Shown piece after piece: positions 43,952-54,178 of a DNA stretch of 64,000 nt; the stretch's first letter is position 1; each line of letters opens with the position of its first letter. The position numbers and the translations under genes were made by a program. Source of the stretch: Pseudalkalibacillus sp. SCS-8 (GTDB lineage: Bacteria; Bacillota; Bacilli; Bacillales; Fictibacillaceae); the NCBI RefSeq assembly GCF_040126055.1, contig NZ_CP143541.1, positions 3,559,698 through 3,623,697 on the forward strand. Direction: 5' to 3'. The notes under the pieces were generated by a model. That model made no database searches and had not been told where the DNA came from. It saw nothing but the letters and a program-made list of their open reading frames with translations.

Positions 43952-45921
43952 TCCTCTTCTCCCCCTTCAAAATATTCATCTAATATCTCTTTTAAGCGTC
44001 TTTCCGCTTCTTCAATCGTTACATCTTCCAATTGAGCTGCAGCGTTGGTCAAATGACCGCCGCCATCCAGCTTTTCCATGATCATCTGAACATTCACATC
44101 TCCTAGTGAACGTGCACTGATACTTATTTTATCATCAATACGCTTCGAAATGACGAACGAAGCTAAGACCCCTGACATCGATAGAAGGGTATCTGCGGCT
44201 TGCGCGATCAATACTTGGCCGTATTCCTCGTCCTCTTCTCCTAAGGCGATTGCGATGCCACCTTTATAGATCGCGGCATTCTCAATGAGTCTGGACCTCT
44301 TCACATACCGATCAAGGTCTTCCTTCAAGAACTTCTGGACAAGGATTGTATCGGCACCGTGTGAGCGCAGGTACGAGGCTGCATCAAACGTTCGTGAGCC
44401 CGTACGCAGTGTGAAGCTCTTCGTGTCGACGATGATACCCGCCAGCAAGGCTGTAGCCTCAAGAATGTCCATCTTTCGGAGTTTAGGCTGGTATTCAAGC
44501 AATTCCGTCACAAGTTCGGCAGTGGAGGATGCATATGGCTCCATATAAACCAGTACAGGGTCGCCGATGAAATCCTCCCCACGGCGATGATGGTCGATGA
44601 CGATCACCTTTTCAAGCTTGTTCACGAGCTTCTCCTCAATGACAAGCGAAGGCTTATGTGTATCAACAACGACAAGGAGGGTATTCGGTGTGGCTCTCTC
44701 CAGCGCCTCTTCAGGCGTAATGAAGTGCTCCCACAGCTCTTCCTTCCCTTTGATTTCTTCTAAAAGCCTTTGGATGCCGATGTCGACATCATTCGGGTCC
44801 AATACGATACTTCCTGGTTTATCGTTAATGCTAGCGACTTTTAAAATTCCGATACTCGCCCCGATAGCATCCATATCTGGGTTCTTATGCCCCATGACGA
44901 TGACTTGATCACTGTCGGAAACAAGCTCAGTCAGGGCATGGGAAATAACGCGGGCACGCACTCGGGTCCGCTTTTCCATCGGATTTGTCTTTCCACCATA
45001 GAAACGTACTTTTCCGTTGGTCTGTTTGATCGCAACCTGGTCTCCCCCACGTCCTAATGCAAGATCAAGACTGGATTGAGCCAGTTGTCCTAAGTCTGGA
45101 AGATTTGCAGATCCGCTGCCAAGCCCGATACTTAACGTAAGCGGTATATTTTGTTTAGAGGTCAATTCTCTGACCTCATCCAATAAGGCGAACTTCGTCT
45201 TTTCAAGTTCAGATAAAATCCGTTGATTCAAGACAGCAACGAATCGTTCAGACGACGTACGTTTCAGGAAGATACCATAGTCTGTCGCCCATTGATTCAG
45301 TATGGAAGTGACCTTACTGTTGATGTTACTTCTTACCTGGTCGTTCATCCCTTGGGTGACTTCATCATAGTTGTCTAAGAAAATGACACCCATAACGGTC
45401 TGTTCTTCATCGTATAGTCTTTCAACTTCAACCTGTTCGGTTACATCTGAAAAATATAACAGACGTTCTTCCCTTTTTAAATAGACACGGTATTTCCTTT
45501 TATTGACTTTAATGATTTCATCCTTCTCTTCCCCTTTTATCAATGGGATGAGTTCTTCTGAAATCAAGTTCAGTGAATTCCCGATAAACGATTCCTGCTC
45601 AATGATCGTCGTCAAATAGGGATTGGTCCATTCAATCTTATATTGATCGTCATAAAGGATGATTCCGATCGGCATTTCCATCAGTGCCTCTTCGCCCACT
45701 TTTTTTACACGGTGGGAGAGGGTCGATATATAATCCTCCAGCTTCGTCCGGAACTCCAGCTCCTTAATCAAAGCATAATAAATCGTCACCCCTAAAACGA
45801 CGAAAGCGACTAGACCGAATATCCAGTTATAATACGTAATAATGCCAATAAATATCGCCAAGATGACAAGTAACAAAATAATATGTAATTCCTGCCATCT
45901 TTTATCAAAAAACTTTGGCAT
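43948..45921 (-). CDS. gdpP: Cyclic-di-AMP phosphodiesterase GdpP
   Basis: 657 aa. Two N-terminal membrane helices (about residues 13-50), a PAS domain, a degenerate GGDEF domain (about 175-300), then DHH/DHHA1 catalytic domains. DHH motifs are [21 protein letters not shown] and [14 protein letters not shown]1 ends with [17 protein letters not shown]. It hydrolyses c-di-AMP to pApA and so sets osmolyte and wall homeostasis. It overlaps rplI by 4 nt and follows yybS by 19 nt. Confidence 0.96.
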   Translation of the reverse strand: MPKFFDKRWQELHIILLLVILAIFIGIITYYNWIFGLVAFVVLGVTIYYALIKELEFRTKLEDYISTLSHRVKKVGEEALMEMPIGIILYDDQYKIEWTNPYLTTIIEQESFIGNSLNLISEELIPLIKGEEKDEIIKVNKRKYRVYLKREERLLYFSDVTEQVEVERLYDEEQTVMGVIFLDNYDEVTQGMNDQVRSNINSKVTSILNQWATDYGIFLKRTSSERFVAVLNQRILSELEKTKFALLDEVRELTSKQNIPLTLSIGLGSGSANLPDLGQLAQSSLDLALGRGGDQVAIKQTNGKVRFYGGKTNPMEKRTRVRARVISHALTELVSDSDQVIVMGHKNPDMDAIGASIGILKVASINDKPGSIVLDPNDVDIGIQRLLEEIKGKEELWEHFITPEEALERATPNTLLVVVDTHKPSLVIEEKLVNKLEKVIVIDHHRRGEDFIGDPVLVYMEPYASSTAELVTELLEYQPKLRKMDILEATALLAGIIVDTKSFTLRTGSRTFDAASYLRSHGADTILVQKFLKEDLDRYVKRSRLIENAAIYKGGIAIALGEEDEEYGQVLIAQAADTLLSMSGVLASFVISKRIDDKISISARSLGDVNVQMIMEKLDGGGHLTNAAAQLEDVTIEEAERRLKEILDEYFEGGEEE

Positions 45922-45940
45922 GAAGGTCAGCTCCCATGCT

Positions 45941-46870
45941 TCAGGCTTTAATCCGTTTCCTTAAATCAAATCCTAAATCAATTATACCTAAGATTCTTAC
46001 GACATAAAATCCCAGTGGCAGGATAAAAAGAAGAATGGTAACAAGTACCGGTATCGTTTTCCCCTTGCCCTTCTTCCAGAAATAATAGTAGATAACTGCC
46101 AACCCTTGAATGACAAGAATAATCTCTAAAATAAGATAAAGATTATTTGTCACGATATAAAGGCCAGAGCCTTGTTCCGGGCCGCTCAAAAAGATTAAAA
46201 TCGTCGCAAGGTAATACCAGATGATGCTTTTCGGAAAAGACCACTCTCGAAACGGCTTCCATTCTGGGACGTCGATGTTCAATTTCTTCATGAATATATT
46301 GTTGATGAGAATCGTAATGAATGCGAAGATGACCGCCATGATCACAAATAAAGCAGGAAGGAGGTATGGAATGACGACCAACAACCCTTTCAATTGTTCG
46401 ACAGACTTCTCAACATCGCCACCTAGTATCCCACCGAAGCTTTCTGTCATTGCGATCATTTGTTCAATTGATTCCTTCGTCAACGTCGTCAGGTTGATAT
46501 CGAAGAAAAGAATACTAACAATATAGATTAAGATAAAGTTTGCTAAAAAGGCAAAGGTCGTTCCTAGCAGCAAAGCGAAGCTGGAACTCTTTTTCCGGTA
46601 AAAGTGCCCCATTACAACTCCGACGGATCCGAACAGAATCGGAATGTTAATGGAAGCGATTGATCCAAGAATGATGGATAACACGATCGCTGTTCCAACG
46701 AGGAGCAAGCTTTTCTTAAACCCATGTCTTACTGTATAAATCGCAAATGGTAAAGACAATAAAAACAGTGTTATTGTCGATATGATCGGTAAATAAAGCG
46801 TTATTAAGAATAATACAGCATAAAGGGACGCCAGTATAGCCCCTTCCGTTAAAGCTCTTGTTCGATTCAC
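45941..46870 (-). CDS. yybS: YybS family (DUF2232) membrane protein
   Basis: 309 aa with about eight membrane segments; starts at a GTG (46868-46870) after GAGGTGAC. It begins NRTRALTEGAILASLYAVLF, typical of the family. It lies directly upstream of gdpP as in B. subtilis, so it belongs to the same operon. Function is not established; the fold resembles S components of transporters. Confidence 0.88.
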   Translation of the reverse strand: MNRTRALTEGAILASLYAVLFLITLYLPIISTITLFLLSLPFAIYTVRHGFKKSLLLVGTAIVLSIILGSIASINIPILFGSVGVVMGHFYRKKSSSFALLLGTTFAFLANFILIYIVSILFFDINLTTLTKESIEQMIAMTESFGGILGGDVEKSVEQLKGLLVVIPYLLPALFVIMAVIFAFITILINNIFMKKLNIDVPEWKPFREWSFPKSIIWYYLATILIFLSGPEQGSGLYIVTNNLYLILEIILVIQGLAVIYYYFWKKGKGKTIPVLVTILLFILPLGFYVVRILGIIDLGFDLRKRIKA

Positions 46871-47660
46871 AGTGTCACCTCATCTATGTTCCGTTTCCAT
46901 TATATGTACAAATTCCATCCTATATATGGGATTCTACGTTTATTGTCTATATTAGCCGAGTTCGTCAGGATTTAACCTATTTTCCCATCTCACTCCAGCT
47001 CTCTCAGCACATATGATAAGCATACGTGTCTCAACTTCAAGAGACAATCCGCTGAATGTCACCTTCTTTATAAGAAAACAGAGAATGTCTGGACGAGTAG
47101 GTAGTAGAAGTTACTTCCCTATCCCTTTCCATATTCCTTCTATATATTATAAAGCTATTTGTACGCTTATAAAATAAAAGGCTCTGTTAGTGAATGATCA
47201 GCTTCATGCGGACGCTTTCCGCGGGCAACGCTTTAAGTATTAACAATAAAAGCTAACAGCGCCAAATAAAAAAGAGCCTACACAGCTCTATTGAAGCGTT
47301 CGTGTTCTATTTTATATGAGCCAGCTAATTGAATCCATGATGGAAATCGCCAAATTGTTTTACATCGTGTGTCAAGCGATGGAGGACATCTCTTCACTGG
47401 AAATCGAGATGAGGGTTTTAACAATAAAGGAGAATGGGGGTGGCAATTCAATCATCGACCGATTAGCTAGCTACAGTACATCATATGCTTGGTGGACAAG
47501 TCTGTTTGGACAAGTGTTGACGTCTGTAGCACATTTTTTAAAGTCTCTGTAAATACTTTTCTTTATTTATAGCTCACCCGCGGAAAACGAGCACCCAGTA
47601 AGCGGGTGTATCTTTATGTAATCAAAAACAGCAAGGGAATAATCCCCTGCTGTATTCTTA
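46871..47660. other. 790-bp gene-poor region between rpsR and yybS
   Basis: Contains the yybS upstream region, a truncated GC-rich interspersed element near 47205-47235 and a small stem (CACCCGC/GCGGGTG) near 47578-47610. A 78-codon plus-strand frame at 47316-47552 has no RBS and is not called. Confidence 0.5.
47625..47659 (-). terminator. Terminator of the rpsF-ssb-rpsR operon
   Basis: ACAGCAGGGG / CCCTTGCTGT-type stem with T5 on the minus strand, right after rpsR. Confidence 0.85.
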
Positions 47661-47888
47661 CTACTCAGCTGAGTATGGAAGCAATGCCATTTGACGGGCA
47701 CGCTTGATTGCTCGTGTCAATTGACGTTGGTACTTCGCAGAAGTTCCAGTTACACGACGAGGAAGAATTTTTCCACGCTCGGAAACGAAACGCTTAAGAA
47801 GATCAACGTCTTTATAGTCGATGTAAGTGATTTGGTTTACTGTGAAAAAGCAAACCTTTTTACGCTTTCTACGTCCTGGACGAGGCAT
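47661..47888 (-). CDS. rpsR: 30S ribosomal protein S18
   Basis: 75 aa. It starts [20 protein letters not shown] and contains the S18 signature [19 protein letters not shown] followed by [20 protein letters not shown]. It pairs with S6 on the 30S platform. It ends the rpsF-ssb-rpsR operon, with a terminator immediately downstream. Confidence 0.97.
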   Translation of the reverse strand: MPRPGRRKRKKVCFFTVNQITYIDYKDVDLLKRFVSERGKILPRRVTGTSAKYQRQLTRAIKRARQMALLPYSAE

Positions 47889-47941
47889 TCGTAACCCTCC
47901 TTCTCATTTTTTGTTCGTACATTTATTCAGAGTAGATGTCC

Positions 47942-48475
47942 TTAGAATGGCAAGTCGTCATCAGAAATGTCGATCGGTTTACCATCATTGGCGAAAGGAT
48001 CATCATTAAAGTCGTTATTACGGTTCTGATTGCCACCGCCGAAATTCTTATTACCTGAATTTCCGTATCCGCCTTGGCCGCCTTGGCCACCTTGTCCGGA
48101 ACCAGCGAATGGATTATCTTGGTTGTTATAACCACCGCCACCGCCTTGGTTGGATCCTTTCGGCTCAAGGAATTGGACACTTTCTGCCATGACTTCGGTT
48201 ACGTATACTCGTCGACCTTCATTATTTTCATAAGATCGTGTTTGTAAACGGCCGTCAACACCAGCAAGGCTTCCTTTTTTCAAGAAATTCGCTGCGTTTT
48301 CAGCTTGTCTGCGCCACACTACGATGTTAATGAAATCCGCTTCACGATCACCTTGTTGGTTCGTAAAAGGACGATTAACTGCTAGTGTGAAATTCGCTAC
48401 GGCAACTCCGTTCGGAGTATAGCGTAACTCTGGATCTTTCGTTAGTCGGCCGACAAGAATAATGCGGTTGATCAC
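47942..48475 (-). CDS. ssb: Single-stranded DNA-binding protein
   Basis: 177 aa from a GTG at 48473-48475 with AAGGAG eight bases upstream ([20 protein letters not shown]). An earlier GTG at 48484 overlaps the RBS. OB-fold residues 1-106, a glycine/asparagine-rich linker with [10 protein letters not shown] repeats, and the acidic tip DISDDDLPF that recruits partner proteins. It coats ssDNA in replication and repair. It is the SsbA-type essential form, between rpsF and rpsR. Confidence 0.97.
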   Translation of the reverse strand: MINRIILVGRLTKDPELRYTPNGVAVANFTLAVNRPFTNQQGDREADFINIVVWRRQAENAANFLKKGSLAGVDGRLQTRSYENNEGRRVYVTEVMAESVQFLEPKGSNQGGGGGYNNQDNPFAGSGQGGQGGQGGYGNSGNKNFGGGNQNRNNDFNDDPFANDGKPIDISDDDLPF

Positions 48476-48492
48476 CAGAACCACTCCTTAAA

Positions 48493-48783
48493 TTACTGCT
48501 GTTCGTTTACGATAGTCATGAAACGAAGAACGCTGTCGTCGATCTTCATTAGACGGTCAAATTCGTTGATAGCATCAGAGTCTGCATTTACATACATAAC
48601 TTTGTAGTAGCCATCGCGGAAATCATTGATTTCATAAGCAAGACGACGCTTACCCATGTCGTCAACTTTTTCAATTTCTGCACCGTTATCTTTAAGGATG
48701 CTTTCAGCTTTTTCAGCTGTAGCCTTTTGAGCTTCCTCTTCTAGATTCGGGCGCAGAATGTACATGATTTCATATCTACGCAT
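48493..48783 (-). CDS. rpsF: 30S ribosomal protein S6
   Basis: 96 aa from the ATG at 48781-48783 (MRRYEIMYILRPNLEEE), which follows GGAGGTGACC; a GTG at 48792 overlaps the RBS. The ferredoxin-like fold and the EIEKVDDMGKRRLAYEINDF then RDGYY segment are typical. It binds S18. A hairpin-bearing leader suggests the known S6:S18 feedback. Confidence 0.97.
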   Translation of the reverse strand: MRRYEIMYILRPNLEEEAQKATAEKAESILKDNGAEIEKVDDMGKRRLAYEINDFRDGYYKVMYVNADSDAINEFDRLMKIDDSVLRFMTIVNEQQ

Positions 48784-48794
48784 TCCGGTCACCT

Positions 48795-48904
48795 CCTTTT
48801 GGTCTTAGCGGCTTTTACTGTTTCGTAAAAGCAAGGAGAGTCAATTATTTAAACAATAATAACTCACACCGACCTATTATAGCAAAAACCCCTTGGGTAG
48901 ACAA
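48795..48904 (-). promoter_or_regulatory. rpsF promoter and structured leader (possible S6:S18 autoregulatory RNA)
   Basis: Promoter TTGTCT (48899-48904), 17 bp, TATAAT (48876-48881). The leader contains a perfect 8-bp stem GCTTTTAC/GTAAAAGC (48811-48832) followed by CCG, enclosed by GGTC (48871-48874) pairing with GACC (48801-48804). An rpsF-leader RNA motif bound by S6:S18 is known in many bacteria; identity here is inferred. Confidence 0.5.
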
Positions 48905-48913
48905 GGGGTCTCG
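48884..48913 (-). terminator. Terminator-like stem overlapping the rpsF -35 region
   Basis: ACCCCTTG / CAAGGGGT around TCTACC with TTTTTG after it on the minus strand. The rpsF -35 hexamer lies within the 5' arm and loop. Confidence 0.6.
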
Positions 48914-48970
48914 GAAAGACTTATCGTACAGCGATACGTTTTGTTATAAAACTGGTCTCACAGGTACTCG

Positions 48971-49070
48971 TTTACTTAGAAATAAGTGGTGAATACTTCG
49001 AAAAAGGTGTGATTTACTTAGAATTCTTCTCCTTTTACTTAGAAAACTGCCACTTTTACTTGTAAATTAG
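48971..49070 (+). repeat. Array 3: 21-bp period TTTACTTAGAAA repeats
   Basis: Copies start at 48971, 48992 (degenerate, AATACTTCGAAAA), 49013, 49034 and 49055, exactly 21 bp apart. It lies between the ychF terminator and the rpsF promoter. Confidence 0.85.
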
Positions 49071-49087
49071 TAAAATTGTACTCAAAT

Positions 49088-49118
49088 TGAAAAAGGCTGA
49101 CTCATGGTCAGCCTCATT
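49088..49118 (-). terminator. Intrinsic terminator of ychF
   Basis: AGGCTGA / TCAGCCT around CTCATGG with a T5 tract on the minus strand. Confidence 0.85.
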
Positions 49119-49122
49119 TTCA

Positions 49123-50220
49123 TTACACATTAAAGCGGAAGTGGATAACGTCTCCGTCTTTGACGACGTATTCTTTTCCTTCGAGACGTACTTTTCCGTT
49201 ATCTCGAGCAATACCCATGGATCCTGCTTCTACAAGATCATCATAGGAGACGACTTCTGCACGGATGAAGCCACGTTCAAAATCGGTGTGGATGATTCCA
49301 GCCGCTTGCGGGGCTTTCGTTCCTTGACGGAATGTCCAAGCACGGACCTCTTGTTCACCTGCAGTAAAGTAAGTTGCAAGACCTAACAGATTGTAGGCCG
49401 CACGGATCAGTTGATCAAGACCACTTTCTTCAATCCCAAGCTCTTCAAGGAATGCTTGTTTTTCTTCCCCTTCAAGCTCAGCGATTTCTGATTCTACTTT
49501 CGCACTGATCACGATTACTTCAGCATTTTCGTTGGCAGCATATTCACGTACGCGTTCAACGAGCTCGTTGCCGCCTTCAAGAAGGTCTTCTTCAGCAACA
49601 TTTGCAACATAAAGGACGGGTTTCATCGTTAGAAGGTGTAAGCCATGGACGACCTTCTTTTCCTCTTTCGTCAAATCCACGCTTCGAGCAGGCATTTCTG
49701 CTTCGAAAGCTTTCTTCAATTTTGATAGAATCTCATATTCGTAAGAGGCTTCTTTATCTTTTTGACGTGCTAATTTTTCAACACGCGTAATCCGCTTTTC
49801 AATGGTATCCATGTCGGCAAAAATCAACTCAAGGTTGATCGTCTCAATATCATCAATCGGATCGACTTTACCCGAAACGTGTGTAATGTTCTCATCATCA
49901 AAACAACGGACCACATGAGAGATCGCATCCACCTGACGGATATGGGATAAGAATTGGTTTCCAAGTCCTTCCCCTTTACTTGCGCCTTTTACGATTCCAG
50001 CAATGTCCGTAAATTCGAAATGAGTAGGAATCGTCTTTTTCGGATTGACGAGCTCGGTAAGCTTTTGTAAACGAGAATCCGGTACATCTACAATCCCTAC
50101 GTTCGGATCAATTGTACAGAAAGGATAGTTTGCACTTTCCGCTCCAGCCTGTGTAATTGCATTAAAGAGTGTCGATTTCCCTACGTTCGGAAGACCGACA
50201 ATACCTGTTGTTAACGCCAT
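49123..50220 (-). CDS. ychF: Redox-/ribosome-associated ATPase YchF (EngD)
   Basis: 365 aa OBG-type P-loop protein. G1 is GIVGLPNVGKSTLFNAIT, G3 is FTDIAGIVKGAS, and the NxxE-type specificity motif favours ATP over GTP. The C-terminal TGS domain ends DYEVKDGDVIHFRFNV-like (EYVVKDGDVIHFRFNV here). It binds 70S ribosomes and acts in stress responses. Position next to rpsF is conserved. Confidence 0.96.
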   Translation of the reverse strand: MALTTGIVGLPNVGKSTLFNAITQAGAESANYPFCTIDPNVGIVDVPDSRLQKLTELVNPKKTIPTHFEFTDIAGIVKGASKGEGLGNQFLSHIRQVDAISHVVRCFDDENITHVSGKVDPIDDIETINLELIFADMDTIEKRITRVEKLARQKDKEASYEYEILSKLKKAFEAEMPARSVDLTKEEKKVVHGLHLLTMKPVLYVANVAEEDLLEGGNELVERVREYAANENAEVIVISAKVESEIAELEGEEKQAFLEELGIEESGLDQLIRAAYNLLGLATYFTAGEQEVRAWTFRQGTKAPQAAGIIHTDFERGFIRAEVVSYDDLVEAGSMGIARDNGKVRLEGKEYVVKDGDVIHFRFNV

Positions 50221-50347
50221 CTATATACACTCCTTTTACTATCAACACCTGATATGCATCTTTTCCAATTATAGAGAGAACTGTTGAAAAAGACAAGCAA
50301 CGATACGAGTCTCCTTCGATCGATTGCTCTGAAAGTTTTACCAATGG

Positions 50348-50363
50348 TGTTTCACGTGGAACA
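50348..50363. promoter_or_regulatory. parS site 1
   Basis: TGTTTCACGTGGAACA, one base from the palindromic Bacillus parS consensus, between ychF and the DUF951 gene. Confidence 0.85.
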
Positions 50364-50401
50364 CGTTCTATTACAGGAGACTCGCTTTCCACATCAGATA
50401 A

Positions 50402-50430
50402 CAAAAAAAGCAAGCCGTTGATCGGCTTAC
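50402..50430 (-). terminator. Terminator of the DUF951 gene
   Basis: AAGCCG / CGGCTT around ATCAA with a T7 tract on the minus strand; overlaps the end of the gene. Confidence 0.8.
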
Positions 50431-50624
50431 TCTTTTTCCGTAATCACTTTCTTCATTTTCCGGACGAATTCTCTTCTCGGAAGTAAGACACTATGATCGC
50501 ACCCCATACATTTGATCCGGATGTCTGCTCCTAATCGAATGATTTTCCAACGGTTTTCCCCACAAGGATGCGGCTTCTTCATTTCTACAATATCGTTTAG
50601 ATCGAATTCTTTTGTCTGACTCAT
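50427..50624 (-). CDS. DUF951 family zinc-binding-like small protein
   Basis: 65 aa. The motif KKPHPCGENRWKIIRLGADI followed by RIKCMGCDHSVLLPR is diagnostic of DUF951, with Cys21, Cys39 and Cys42 as a probable zinc site. The fold is probably an SH3-like barrel. Function is unknown. Family members sit next to ychF or parB near the origin of Bacillota, as here. Confidence 0.9.
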   Translation of the reverse strand: MSQTKEFDLNDIVEMKKPHPCGENRWKIIRLGADIRIKCMGCDHSVLLPRREFVRKMKKVITEKE

Positions 50625-50709
50625 AGCGTCTATCCTTCCCCTCCATTCTGTTCGTAATCTACCCCTATCTTACAAATGATTGACACTCTACGCAATACTC
50701 CTATTTTTG

Positions 50710-51729
50710 CTAAACATGCCCCGATCTTTTCATGAACGGATAAAGGAGGATCGCAGCAAGAATGTAAAGGTTAAGGATGCCATAAAGCGGGTATAAAATT
50801 GCTATAAGCGTTGAAAAGCCAAACATCGTCAAAGGCATCATGATAACCAGTAAAATCGCACTCATTAACCATAATGGCAGGTTGATGGATTTCCGGAAGC
50901 GAGAGACAATACCGAATACACCTGAAGCAGCTGTCGTATAGATGGCAATCCAGAGAAGGATCGACATAATCAATACCCAGAAATAAGGATAATGCTTCAA
51001 TATCGCAAATAACGGAATTTCATAGAGGACGATTTCATTCGCAATCGATAATAAGGATTGATTGTATAATAGTGAGATTCCCCCGAGCAGGACCCCACTT
51101 CCAATACTCGCGATGATGATCTCTCCTTTTCTACGAATCTGGTTACCCACCGCAGATAAGACAGCGACAAGCGGAAGGATGTTCAACGCAGTGAACGTGA
51201 AGGCACTGGGCCAGTTGCCCTGATGCTTGAAATCAAAAGGAAATTCATTCATTTGATGCTTCGTGAAAAGGAATAGAACGAACAGCAACAGAATCACCAG
51301 AATGGGAATCACAAACGCATTCATGGAAATCATCCCCTCCACATCCCAGAAGAACAACAACACCAACAACGTTACGATGAATATAACACCGAACCAGTAT
51401 GGAATCCTGAAGGTATGTAATGTCGCTCCTCCTCCTGCCAGCATGACGACAGTGGTTGAAAATAGATACAAGATGATTAGTAAATCAAATACGACTGTGA
51501 CGCGTGTCCCGATCAGCTTCTCGAGTATCGGCCGATAATGGATACTCTTCTGTTCGAAGCTCATCGACATGATGACATAGCAACAAAAACTGAACAATAG
51601 GGAAAATAAGACGATAGCAAGTACACTTTCATGACCAAAAAATTGCCACAGCTCACGTCCTGAGGCATACCCTGCTCCTATGACGGTTCCTAAGATTAAA
51701 AACATCCATTGAAATCCTGCTCGTACCAA
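50710..51729 (-). CDS. YkvI-like membrane transporter
   Basis: 339 aa with about ten membrane segments. It starts VRAGFQWMFLILGTVIGAGY then ASGRELWQFF, a substrate-loop pattern (G-T-x-I-G-A-G-Y-A-S-G) seen in YkvI and distant amino-acid transporters of the APC/LeuT-like fold. Substrate is unknown. It is divergent from yyaC and not part of the universal origin cluster. Confidence 0.75.
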   Translation of the reverse strand: MVRAGFQWMFLILGTVIGAGYASGRELWQFFGHESVLAIVLFSLLFSFCCYVIMSMSFEQKSIHYRPILEKLIGTRVTVVFDLLIILYLFSTTVVMLAGGGATLHTFRIPYWFGVIFIVTLLVLLFFWDVEGMISMNAFVIPILVILLLFVLFLFTKHQMNEFPFDFKHQGNWPSAFTFTALNILPLVAVLSAVGNQIRRKGEIIIASIGSGVLLGGISLLYNQSLLSIANEIVLYEIPLFAILKHYPYFWVLIMSILLWIAIYTTAASGVFGIVSRFRKSINLPLWLMSAILLVIMMPLTMFGFSTLIAILYPLYGILNLYILAAILLYPFMKRSGHV

Positions 51730-51827
51730 TTCTTTATCCTCCCTAACGTTTAGTATTTATCGGATTTATGTATAACGTCCAAATTTTATCCGTATACTGA
51801 TACTACTATTACAAAGGAGAGGGTCCT

Positions 51828-52445
51828 ATGAATCTAAAACGGAGAATACTTTCAAAAAAACCGTTCCAATATAAAGTTCATCATGAAGAAGAAGATGCGA
51901 TTCAGGAAATCACCCGTAACTTAGCCAAGCTTCTTCCGACAACCAGGCCGATTGTCATTGTATGTATTGGAACAGACCGTTCAACAGGTGACTCATTGGG
52001 ACCACTCGTAGGAACGAAATTGAAGGCCAAGCATTCCGCGTACTATGAGGTATACGGCACACTTGAGGACCCAGTCCACGCTGTCAACCTTGAAGATAAG
52101 CTCGAAGAAATCAAATCAAGGCATATCGATCCGTTCATCATCGGAATTGATGCGTGTCTTGGTAAACTAAGCAGCGTCGGGATGATCTCACTTGGTGAAG
52201 GTCCCGTCAAGCCCGGAGCAGCGGTGAAAAAACAACTTCCTCCTGTTGGCGAAATTCATATGACCGGCATTGTAAATGTGAGTGGATTCATGGAATACTT
52301 CGTGTTGCAAAACACCCGTTTGAATCTTGTCATGAAGATGGCCGATTTGATCGCTGAAGGTATTCACCTGGCCAGCTTAAGGAAAAGCTTCCAGAAACGC
52401 ACTCCTGAACGACCTGTTTCAAATGATATTGCGGAATTGCATTAA
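51828..52445 (+). CDS. yyaC: Spore protease YyaC (GPR-like, DUF1256)
   Basis: 205 aa. The core IVIVCIGTDRSTGDSLGPLV and DPVHAVNLEDKL match YyaC, a peptidase-like protein related to germination protease and expressed in sporulation. ACAAAGGAGAGGG precedes the ATG. It lies near spo0J as in B. subtilis. Its presence indicates an endospore former. Confidence 0.93.
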   Translation: MNLKRRILSKKPFQYKVHHEEEDAIQEITRNLAKLLPTTRPIVIVCIGTDRSTGDSLGPLVGTKLKAKHSAYYEVYGTLEDPVHAVNLEDKLEEIKSRHIDPFIIGIDACLGKLSSVGMISLGEGPVKPGAAVKKQLPPVGEIHMTGIVNVSGFMEYFVLQNTRLNLVMKMADLIAEGIHLASLRKSFQKRTPERPVSNDIAELH

Positions 52446-52479
52446 AAAAGAGGCAGACCAATCGGTCAGCCTCTTTTCT
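52445..52479. terminator. Bidirectional terminator yyaC / DUF554
   Basis: AAAAGAGGC...GCCTCTTTT with inner ACC/GGT, between converging genes. Confidence 0.85.
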
Positions 52480-53216
52480 TATGGTTGGATGAATGAAAAG
52501 AAATCCAGAATCGTTTCTTTATATGGTAATAAATAAATCAGGATGCCGGCGACCAGCAAGCTCGGAAGCAGATTCAACACCTTCACATGAATGATTTTCA
52601 GGAGATTCAATCCGATTGCACAGATCAATATTCCCCCTGTTGCCGTCAATTCGGTAATCAACACCTGGAGCTGGTCCGGACTGAACACGCTTTGAATTTG
52701 TGTCGCAAGTAACGCGATGGTTCCTTCATATAAGACGACCGGTATCGCAGAAAAAATAACGCCAAATCCCATCGTCGTTGTGAAAATCATCGATATGAAA
52801 GCATCAATTAATGCCTTCGTATAAAGGACTTCATGATCAAGGCGAAGTCCGCTATCCAAAGCACCTACCACTGCCAATGCACCGATGACGAATACAAGTG
52901 TAGCCGTTACGAATGCTTTCGCCACACTTCCCTCACGCTTCGCCCCAGCTTTTTGTTCAATCCAATTCCCTAGGTTATTCAAATGGTCGTCCAGCTTTAA
53001 AGTCTCTCCGATCACGCCACCGATTGCGAGACTGATGATGACAATCAAGACATGATTGCTTTGAATGCCCATCTTAATCCCCAATACGATGACAGCTAAA
53101 CCCATTGCCTGCAGAACTGTGGTTTTCGTACTTTCCGGTATTCGAGTGAAGATCAATCCGAACACCGTTCCAATTACGATCGCCAATCCATTGACGATTG
53201 TACCGAGGAGGACCAT
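52479..53216 (-). CDS. DUF554 family membrane protein
   Basis: 245 aa with about seven membrane segments. Start VLLGTIVNGLAIVIGTVFGL, then GGVIGETLKLDDHLNNLGNW and GALDSGLRLDHEVLYTKALI, all typical of DUF554 (YdfK/YqgA). Possible transporter; function unknown. It sits between yyaC and spo0J. Confidence 0.88.
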   Translation of the reverse strand: MVLLGTIVNGLAIVIGTVFGLIFTRIPESTKTTVLQAMGLAVIVLGIKMGIQSNHVLIVIISLAIGGVIGETLKLDDHLNNLGNWIEQKAGAKREGSVAKAFVTATLVFVIGALAVVGALDSGLRLDHEVLYTKALIDAFISMIFTTTMGFGVIFSAIPVVLYEGTIALLATQIQSVFSPDQLQVLITELTATGGILICAIGLNLLKIIHVKVLNLLPSLLVAGILIYLLPYKETILDFFSFIQP

Positions 53217-53298
53217 GACTTTCCCTACTTTCTCCTATGTTTCCTGCTCATGATTGTACCATTTGTTGATACCTGCTGAAGACACCATTAACGACGAA

Positions 53299-53324
53299 AA
53301 GAAAAACCATCATATCGATGGTTC
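53299..53324 (-). terminator. Terminator of soj-spo0J
   Basis: AACCATC / GATGGTT around GATAT with T5 on the minus strand, a few bases past the parB stop codon. Confidence 0.75.
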
Positions 53325-53329
53325 CATCA

Positions 53330-54178
53330 TCACTCTCGGCCTTCTAACAATTCGAGTATACGATCAAGATCTTCTTTCGAAAAGAAGTCGATTTCAATTT
53401 TTCCTTTTTGCTTCGATTGTCGTATCGATACAGGCGTTCCGAAACGTTCCCTTAATCGTTCTTCACTCTCTCTCACAAATACATTCTTTTCAGGTTTTTG
53501 TTTGGTTGTTTCACGTGGAACATTTTGATTCATTTGTTGGACGAGCGATTCGACTTGTCGGACACTCAAGTTCTCTTTCATGACCTTTTGAACGACTTTT
53601 GACACGTTCGCTTTGTTCTTTAAAGCTAACAATGCTCTTCCATGGCCCATACTCAGTTTCTTCTCTGCCAAAAGCTGCTGGACCAAGGATGGCAATTGAA
53701 GCAATCGCAGATGATTGGCAATGTGCGGACGACTTTTCCCCAGTCGGCTGGCCAATTGCTCTTGTGTCAATTCCAGCTCCTGCATGAGGCTTGCATAGGC
53801 TTGACCCTCTTCAATCGGATTCAGATCCTCACGCTGCAGGTTTTCAATGAGTGCGAGCTCCATCATTTTCTGCTCATCAAGATCACGAACTAGTACAGGA
53901 ATCTTTTTCATGCCGCATTCCTTGGCTGCCCGATACCTGCGTTCCCCGACTACAATTTCATAGCCTTTGATGCTCTTACGGACAACGATTGGCTGCAGGA
54001 TTCCATGTGTTTCAATAGATTCCTTCAGTTCCTGGATTGCCTTTGAATCAAATGTCTTACGAGGTTGATAGGGATTGGGGCGAATGTCACCAATCTTCAC
54101 CTCTTGGATTTCTTGTTCGAGTTCTGATTCATTGGAAGGAAAAAGAGCATTGATCCCTTTTCCTAAGCCTCTACCCAT
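53330..54178 (-). CDS. parB: Chromosome-partitioning protein ParB (Spo0J)
   Basis: 282 aa. It starts [14 protein letters not shown]. The CTPase box is seen in [13 protein letters not shown] with [14 protein letters not shown], and the HTH in [20 protein letters not shown]. It binds parS, loads CTP and spreads, recruits SMC and acts with Soj in origin segregation. It overlaps soj by 8 nt. It contains a parS site in its own coding sequence, as B. subtilis spo0J does. Confidence 0.97.
   Translation of the reverse strand: MGRGLGKGINALFPSNESELEQEIQEVKIGDIRPNPYQPRKTFDSKAIQELKESIETHGILQPIVVRKSIKGYEIVVGERRYRAAKECGMKKIPVLVRDLDEQKMMELALIENLQREDLNPIEEGQAYASLMQELELTQEQLASRLGKSRPHIANHLRLLQLPSLVQQLLAEKKLSMGHGRALLALKNKANVSKVVQKVMKENLSVRQVESLVQQMNQNVPRETTKQKPEKNVFVRESEERLRERFGTPVSIRQSKQKGKIEIDFFSKEDLDRILELLEGRE
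53507..53522. promoter_or_regulatory. parS site 2 (inside parB)
   Basis: TGTTTCACGTGGAACA, identical to site 1, within the linker-coding part of parB. Confidence 0.9.

Noticed and set aside
47316..47552. 78-codon plus-strand open frame upstream of yybS
   Set aside because: No ribosome binding site before its ATG, no in-frame start after the internal GGAG sequence, no recognisable domain, and it lies in a region with repeat debris.
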